A DNA stretch of 64,000 nt from Sternotherus odoratus (lineage: Eukaryota; Chordata; Testudines; Kinosternidae): positions 92,069,890 through 92,133,889 of the forward strand of contig JAVMKO010000003.1 of the NCBI GenBank assembly GCA_032164245.1, given 5' to 3'. Below are positions 58,019 through 64,000 of this stretch, piece after piece (within the stretch, counting starts at the first letter, position 1; every line of letters begins with the position of its first letter). The translations under genes were made by a program, and so were the position numbers. The notes below the pieces were generated by a model. The model was not told where the DNA came from and ran no database searches. It was given only the letters and a program-made list of their open reading frames with translations.

Positions 58019-59904
58019 TTTTGAATGTATCCTGTATAGCAGAGTTCTGAAGAAAGATATATAGAGTGAAATCCTGACCTCACCAAAGTCAATGGTAAAA
58101 CTCCCGTTGGGTCCGAGATTCGCCCATGGCATTTTATTTGCTGTATGATGCCTACATACCTTGCTAAGTTAAATTTTTGCTTTTTACATCTATAGATAGG
58201 CATTAATTTTAGTTAGAATGTTTATAATCCTGTATACCCATGGATAAAATTGCTCTTCATATTTTAATAAAAAAGATAAACTTTGGATAAAAAAAGGGTG
58301 TTAATGGGAGAGTGTTCTTTTTATAGATTAATGTTAGTATATTTAAAAAAATCAATATCTTTTTGAGATCTTTTTACGAAAGATGCTTAGAATTTTTAAA
58401 GGTAGGATTTAAAATGATCTTCCCTAAGCTAATTATGAGAGATTTAACTGCTGTGTTTCCGTCCTTTCTTGTAGTGAATGTATGATTATTTCAGTCTGGC
58501 TTTCATTTTGTCAGCTGTTGTCAACATAACATATGCACATATTTCTATCATAAATTATATCATTGGTAGCCCTTTAAACTAATTATCCCTAAATTTTAAG
58601 TGCCTTTACTTTTAAGGGTCTAATTTTCTGCTTCTGTGTGGTCTGGTGCTTGTCTTTCCTTTGTTGGAATATATATATATATATAGAGAGAGAGCATCAT
58701 ATTTGCTTGCTATGATATTAAAATTATATTTAGGAAAATATATTTTTAATGTTTTTAACTTTATTCACTACTGGCTAAATGTCCATTACTTGTTTTCTGA
58801 AGTTGTTCTAAAGGCAAATCTGCGTGCCATGTGATTGTCTATTCTGAATTATAAAGGGAAAAAATTGAAGCATCTCTTCCATTTTTCAGCCTCTGGGTTG
58901 GCTAAACTTCTCTTTATATATCTATCTCATTCTTCCATAGTTTGAGTCAGTGGACTTTGTATTGGACAATTTGGCCACATATGGATATTTTTAGTATATG
59001 TGAAGAATCTGTACAATTAATGGAATATTTCTGTGGGTTTCCTCTATTTGAATTGTTATTGAAGGTGATGTATCAGTGCAGCTCATATTTTTATAATACC
59101 ATTCAATAATTTTCACCCATCAGTAAAATTATCCATCAGATTTTAAACAAAGCCTGATAAAGTAAACTCCTAAAACAATATTTTTAGAGGAAACAAGGAA
59201 TTATGTACATTAAGCCTTTTATGATCAAAACACTTACTATACATTTACATAAACTATAAGTTATTCTTAAAATATAGGGTTCACTTTCTTGCATTTCCAA
59301 CAATGGGGTCTCCTCAACAATACACATTGTATGAACATGTTATATTGAGGAAAAGAGACTAAATGTGAAAGCCAGAAGGAATGTCCCTATATTCACCAAG
59401 GAAAGAGAAATAAAATACACTCACTAAGGCTTGTTTATAATAAACTGCTACTGAAATAATTAAGGACTTTAAAAATCAATTTTATTTAATTCTTAAATTG
59501 GTTGAAAACGTATTGTTTAGATCATTCCTGCAAATTGACCATACAAGTTAAACCAATATAAATAAATCAAGTTTAAACTGATGTAAGTATCAAGCCACAC
59601 AACTGAAAAGATTTAACTAAATGGTTTTAAAATCACACTTTTAGTTAAATCAGTGCAATTTTGTGTCTCAACAAGGTTCTTGGCTGAATGTCCATAACTA
59701 ATTTTCTGAAGTTGTCCTAAAGTGTCTGATGTTTTTCGAAAGGCATATCTATGTTTCCACATGTGTTTTCTGTGATTGTCTGTTTCACATGGATGTGTGT
59801 TGTATTTGGCTCCCTCATTTATAACTGTATTCATCCATAGATGGCAAAAACTCTCCCTGAGAGGCACGGGCTAGGTTGATGGAAGGATTCCTCTGTTGAC
59901 TTAT
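58019..59904. other. Intronic sequence with TA/GA microsatellite
   Basis: A (TA)n(GA)n microsatellite lies at about 58671-58693. At 58050-58130 a decayed palindromic repeat ('ccaaagtcaatggtaaaact') may be present. No exon is supported. Confidence 0.45.
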
Positions 59905-60147
59905 TGCTGTCTACACTGAGGGGTTAGGTCGGTATAGCTATATTTCCAGGGGTATGGAAGTTATACTGAGAGATGTAGTTATACTGATGTAAATTCCTAG
60001 TGTAGGCAAGGCCACAGGATCATTTTATTCCCACACTAGTTTATTCCCAAACAAGAGGTTGTCTGGATATAACTATCGGCGGAAAAAGTCACGTCACCTA
60101 ACCAATATAACTATACCAATACAAAAATTGTGTCTAGATCAGGCCTT
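59905..60147. mobile_element. hAT-like MITE pair
   Basis: 'gctgtctacactgaggggtt' near 59907 and 'cctagtgtaggcaaggcc' ending near 60012 form one inverted-repeat unit. A further stretch to 'gtgtctagatcaggcctt' suggests a second unit or a longer element. No target duplication was read. Confidence 0.45.
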
Positions 60148-60283
60148 AATTCAAAATACGTATTCTAGATTTTCACCAAAATGACAAAATTGTGAATTTA
60201 AAACTGATTTAGTACTTTTGGTGACAGTTTGTGTGTGTGTGTATAAACAAGTCATTGGGAAACATTTTTCATACATTGTACTT

Positions 60284-60659
60284 CAGTGGCTCTCAATCTT
60301 TCCAGACTATTCTACCTCTTTTAGGAGTCTGATTTGCCCCCAAATTACACCACACTTAAAAACTACTTGCTTACAAAATCAAACATAAAAATAGAAAAGT
60401 GGCACAGCACACTATTACTGAAAAATTGCTTACCATATTACCATATAATTATAAAATAAATCAATTGGAATATAAATATTGTACTTACGTTTCAGTGTAT
60501 AGTATAAAGGGTAGTATAAACAAGTCGTTGTATGAAATTTTAGTTTGTACTGACTTCGCTGGTGATTTTTATGTAACCTGTTGTAAAACTATTCAAATAT
60601 CTAGATGAATTGATGTATCTACCCCCAGTTGTACGAGTACCCCTGGCTGAGAACCACTA
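60284..60659. mobile_element. hAT MITE with 'cagtggctctcaatc' ends
   Basis: A 376-bp element with left end CAGTGGCTCTCAATCTTTCC and right end CCCCTGGCTGAGAACCACTA. Target duplications are TTGTACTT (60276-60283) and TTCTACTT (60660-60667), with one mismatch. AT-rich interior, no coding capacity. Confidence 0.8.
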
Positions 60660-60667
60660 TTCTACTT

Positions 60668-61916
60668 TAACATTCCCTGATTTAAAAAGATTTTTAAAAC
60701 TGTGCTCAGGAAGGTCTCAATGCTGTTTGTGTTTATGGTTTTAAAATCCTCTAAACTGGCAATGTTTTACCACAAATCCTGTTCAATTAACATAATAGGG
60801 GGTCATCTGAATTGTATGCTGATGCTTTGTGTTTATTCTGAATCTTTGGTGTTTTTTTAAAAATCTTGATTGATAGTCTCTTTTCTTTGTAAACCCAGAC
60901 ACAGTAACTAATCAGATGAACTCCGCAGCTTGTCGCTGATTACTTTTGAGAGAATAGATCAAAGTAGACTATCTGTTGAGTTCTTTGATAGTCAACCATG
61001 CTCTGTTTCCATGGTTTTACAAACATAAAAACAAATTAAACAAGCTTTTAACCATTTTCCTAAGGGCTACTTTAAAACTATGTTTTTTTCCATTGTCTGA
61101 CTACTAATATATATTTTCCCCTCTTTACTTTACCTCTTCCTCCTTTATAAAAGAGTAATTATCAGCAAACCCCATCAACTGCCTTGCATTCCTTTAATTA
61201 TTAAATGGATTGTAAAGAATGCAAAGTTGTGTGAGAATTTGCCTAGCTCCATGATGAAGCACTAAGTATTTGTGGAGATAATTCCCCCCCCCCCCCAAAT
61301 ACAGCAACTGTCCATTTCACATGGATCTATAGTGTATCTGGCTCCTCATTTTATAACTTATCTTACATAGACGGTAAGAACTCATGGTTCTAGAAGCAAA
61401 TATTTGAAAAATATTTTTAAAGGTCTGGTCTTTTATAGATACTAAGCACCAGCAACTTTCATTTATTTCATTTGGAGTTGTGGATGCAGAGAAACTCTGA
61501 AAACCAGGCATTTAAAAGATATGAAATTTATGATACTAAAATGCATGATGAACAACAGACTGAAACTTCCTCTCAGAACCAAAATAGCTATAGGAGACCA
61601 AACTGGTCAGCCTTTTCCTTTCTGGAAACTGTTGCAGCATGAAAATTGTATTTGAGCAGTTTGGCTTGTATATACTACAAATTCCCTTATAATTTCTACT
61701 CTTTTGCTTATGCTAATGGCATTCCATTATTTGGACCTAATTAGGCTCTTACTGAAGTCAACAGAAATAGAATTGGGCCTGCTTGGTAATAAAATTTGTA
61801 TTAAAGGGGAAACAAACATAATCCAAAGATGTCCAGAGAATTGCTCTTTGTGTGGGTTTTTAAAATTTCCTCTCAGTACCTTTCATAACCCCACTCTTCT
61901 TCCTTCCCTTCCAAAG
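60668..61916. other. Intronic sequence, nothing recognised
   Basis: No supported feature except a C-run at about 61285-61297. The end is a strong polypyrimidine tract (61870-61913) discussed with the following candidate. Confidence 0.4.
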
Positions 61917-62023
61917 TGAAAACTATTGTTACTAATGGCGGCACCATCTTAAAAACAGCCGCACAGCCAACTATTGGGAAGACAGTTTCTCAAGTAAAAA
62001 AACCTACATTTCTGAAATGTTGA
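61917..62023 (+). other. Speculative alternative terminal exon
   Basis: A pyrimidine-rich tract ends CCTTCCAAAG at 61916, a usable acceptor. Starting with TG the next bases would complete the split codon left by the AKAP12 exon (as Val) and then read KTIVTNGGTILKTAAQPTIG and 14 more residues to a TGA at 62021-62023. AATAAA occurs near 62231. The peptide is not recognised and nothing in the known AKAP12 protein matches it. Chance is the more likely explanation; transcript evidence would decide. Confidence 0.15.
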
Positions 62024-62662
62024 TCATCAGCATGACTGCCCTCTCTAGACATGTAGTGGGTTCTCTGAGGCCTGGGGCATATGTAAAGAGAAGGGGTGGA
62101 GGCAGGGCTAGAAATACCTGTCAAATGTCCCTCAGTTTGAGGAACATCACTCATTTTCTCTAAAGTTCCCTACATACCACACATATTTGATGTCCCCTTG
62201 CTTTTATTGTTGGAAATTATTTAAAATGAGAAATAAATAACCACGAAACTGAAGTAGTAGGTATGAAGTTCTTTAGAGTAAATAAATGAATCCCACAGGT
62301 GGTGTACAAGGTTCCTGCTGGATTCATATTTTTTCTGTCCTTTATTTTTAGATCTTTTTTGCACATGGAGTTTACATTTAGGTCTTGGCACCTTGAGAGG
62401 TTTGGGTTCCGGGCTCTATGAATTTTTCGTATTGCCCCATGTATCTTCAGGATTTTCCATGGCCAGCTGGGAGTTTCTGGAAGTGAGGGCATAGAGGGTA
62501 GGGTGCAGTCAAGGGTAGCGGGTGTTTGGTGCTGGGAGTTAGAGCTACTGTGGCGATACAGGGCCTCTGCATGTATGACCCTGGCTTCTCATGGATCACC
62601 AAGATCCATATACATCCCAGGAAAATCATCAAATTTTGTGGTGCAAAGATGTCTGCAGGTGG
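62024..62662. other. Intronic sequence, nothing recognised
   Basis: No supported feature beyond the AATAAA noted near 62231. Confidence 0.4.
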
Positions 62663-62670
62663 GAAGGGGG

Positions 62671-63077
62671 CAGGGCTGGCCCACAACATTTGACACCTGA
62701 GGCAGGCAGCTCAACAAACACCCCCATACCCTCTTGCTTGGGCCAAAACTTTGAAAGGTCTCCTGTGCCCTCCTTCCTCCAGCACAGCACTCCACCATCT
62801 CTGTATCTAGCAGAGAGAATACATATGCACCAGCAGGAGACACATTTTTCTACACCCTGGGTCCTAGTAGAGCCCCCCTTCCCCCAATCCGGTCTGGCAC
62901 CTGAAGCGGCTGCCTCACTTTGCCTCACGATTAGGGTGACCAAGACAGCAAGTGTGAAAAATTGGGATGGGGTGGGGGGGTAATAGGAACCCATGTAAAA
63001 AAAAAGACCACAAAATCGGGACTATCCCTATAAAATCAGGACATCTGGTCCCCGTACTCATGATAAGGCCAGCCCTG
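62671..63077 (-). mobile_element. hAT deletion derivative of the 23130 family
   Basis: Ends CAGGGCTGGCCCACAAC and AAGGCCAGCCCTG are inverted repeats; target duplications are GAAGGGGG (62663-62670) and GAAGCGGG (63078-63085). The minus strand from about 62930 matches the first 180 bp of the element starting at 23130. Only the two ends of that family are retained, making this an internally deleted relative. A MITE (62934-63054) sits near its 5' end. Confidence 0.8.
62934..63054. mobile_element. GGGTGACCA-type MITE nested in a hAT element
   Basis: Flanked by TA (62932-62933, 63055-63056). The left end GGGTGACCAAGACAGCAAG and right end 'caggacatctggtccccg' match the ends of 46581-46718 in the opposite order, so it is inserted in reverse. 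Confidence 0.7.
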
Positions 63078-63222
63078 GAAGCGGGGGTAAGGGCAACCCC
63101 CCATTACCCTTCTTGACAGGACAATTTGGGGTAAATTTTACATTTTGTGTAGCGATTTCCAAATAAAAAGTCTCCTATGTGCCTTTTAATCACATGGGAG
63201 GAGAGAAAACAGCTTTATAGAT

Positions 63223-63411
63223 TTCAGAGTGGTAGCTGTGTTAGTCTGTATCAGCAAAAAGAATGTACTTGTGGCACCTTAGAAACTAACAAATCTATTT
63301 GGACATAAGCTTTTGTGAGCTAGAGCCCAATTCACATCAGATGCATAACTGATGAAGTGGGTTCTAGCTCATGAAAGCTGATGCTTGAAGAAATGTGTTA
63401 GTCTCTAAGCT
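63223..63411. mobile_element. Penelope-like inverted pair
   Basis: 63223-63345 is the PLE 3' module on the minus strand ('gtagctgtgttagtctgtat' to 'cacatcagatgca'). 63351-63411 ('gatgaagtgggttctagctc' to 'gtgttagtctctaag') is a partial copy in the opposite orientation. Such opposed partial copies are characteristic of Penelope-like insertions. Confidence 0.7.
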
Positions 63412-64000
63412 TCATCGAGAACTAGCAATACAAAACTATTTTTCTAATATACTTAACAGTAAGATGCACTTGGCTTTTAAACAGGACTTGAGCGGGCAGG
63501 GGGAGAGATCAGGGGTCTGACTGTTTTTGTGTTTAAAATACTTGAGAAAGTTTTTTTTAAAATATATTTATTCTAAGAAAATGGGTAACAGACTTTATAG
63601 CAAATCTGTAGATGTGTCCAATCTAGCAGTCTTTTCCCCAGATCCCTAGGTAGGCAGGTTGTAGTGAGGAAACCAGCCTGAAAGTGAAGGAAGTGTTTTG
63701 GGGTTGTTTTTTTTCCTTTTGCACCATTTTTCTTTAAATTGAGAAGTCATTCTTGAGTAATCCAATTCAAAACAATATCCACATTTTTAAGGCTGCCTTG
63801 ATATTGGGGTTGGAGAGAGAGGAGGAGAGGAAACACAACGTGGTGTAGCAGACTTCTGGACTTCCCTCACACTTTTTTTTAAAAAAGGGTTCTCTCAGGT
63901 AAAGATTTAAAAGTAGTAAAATATGGGAACAAAATAGTTAAGGTGTATTTCAGCAGCCTCTATTTAAACAATTCCCAGGTCTCCACATGAGGGGGCGGGC
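63412..64000. other. Intronic sequence, nothing recognised
   Basis: AT-rich with short T and A runs; no exon seen up to the window end. Confidence 0.4.

Noticed and set aside
49300..64000. Alternative AKAP12 first exons and the large AKAP12 exon
   Set aside because: I looked for the expected start of the short isoform and for the Val-Gly-Gln beginning of the next exon by eye but found no match in this window.

Overview
The window looks like intronic DNA from a turtle-like reptile (an amniote, probably a cryptodire turtle). It holds one recognisable host exon, at 49182-49299 on the + strand. Its translation matches the second coding exon of AKAP12 (gravin/SSeCKS, an A-kinase anchoring scaffold), with good splice signals on both sides. 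Almost everything upstream (1-49181) would then be AKAP12 intron 1 and everything downstream (49300-64000) the following intron. The first coding exon, the alternative first exons and the giant exon that encodes most of the protein are not visible here. The species guess rests on a tRNA-headed SINE of the kind described in cryptodire turtles (46279-46476), many hAT miniature elements, Penelope-like elements and a Gmr1-type Ty3/gypsy element; it is an inference.

Layout. 1-13.5 kb: AT-rich intron with a hAT element carrying an inverted copy of its own flank (1403-2600), a short hAT MITE (10246-10497) and an old MIR (12948-13105). 13.5-27.2 kb: a GC-rich block, a pogo/Tigger-like element filled with palindromic GC-rich minisatellite (18931-20129), and a decayed hAT element (from 23130) split by a Penelope-like element with a GIY-YIG endonuclease frame (23743-24601). 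The second and largest of three copies of an unidentified repeat with a CCCGGCGTTGCTCGGG head lies at 25877-27166. 27.4-35.5 kb: an LTR retrotransposon (27456-35454) with pol order protease, integrase, reverse transcriptase, RNase H (Gmr1 type) and a SCAN-like capsid. It is broken by a frameshift, two in-frame stops and a 2.4 kb hAT insertion packed with a 50-bp minisatellite. 35.5-49 kb: further hAT, Tc1/mariner-like, pogo-like, PLE and SINE copies. 49-64 kb: the AKAP12 exon, a decayed hAT with a recognisable hAT C-terminal dimerisation domain (51540-53284), the third head-repeat copy (57108-58018), several MITEs and an inverted PLE pair.

The host exon has an independent cellular role; the rest is a layered record of transposition. 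A recurring theme is that at least four unrelated element types (hAT, pogo-like, Gmr1-resident hAT and the unclassified head-repeat family) carry internally expanded GC-rich minisatellites. These produce very long but meaningless open frames. No rRNA, intact tRNA, CRISPR or prokaryotic feature is present. All element names come from reading motifs, termini and target duplications by eye; no database search was possible.
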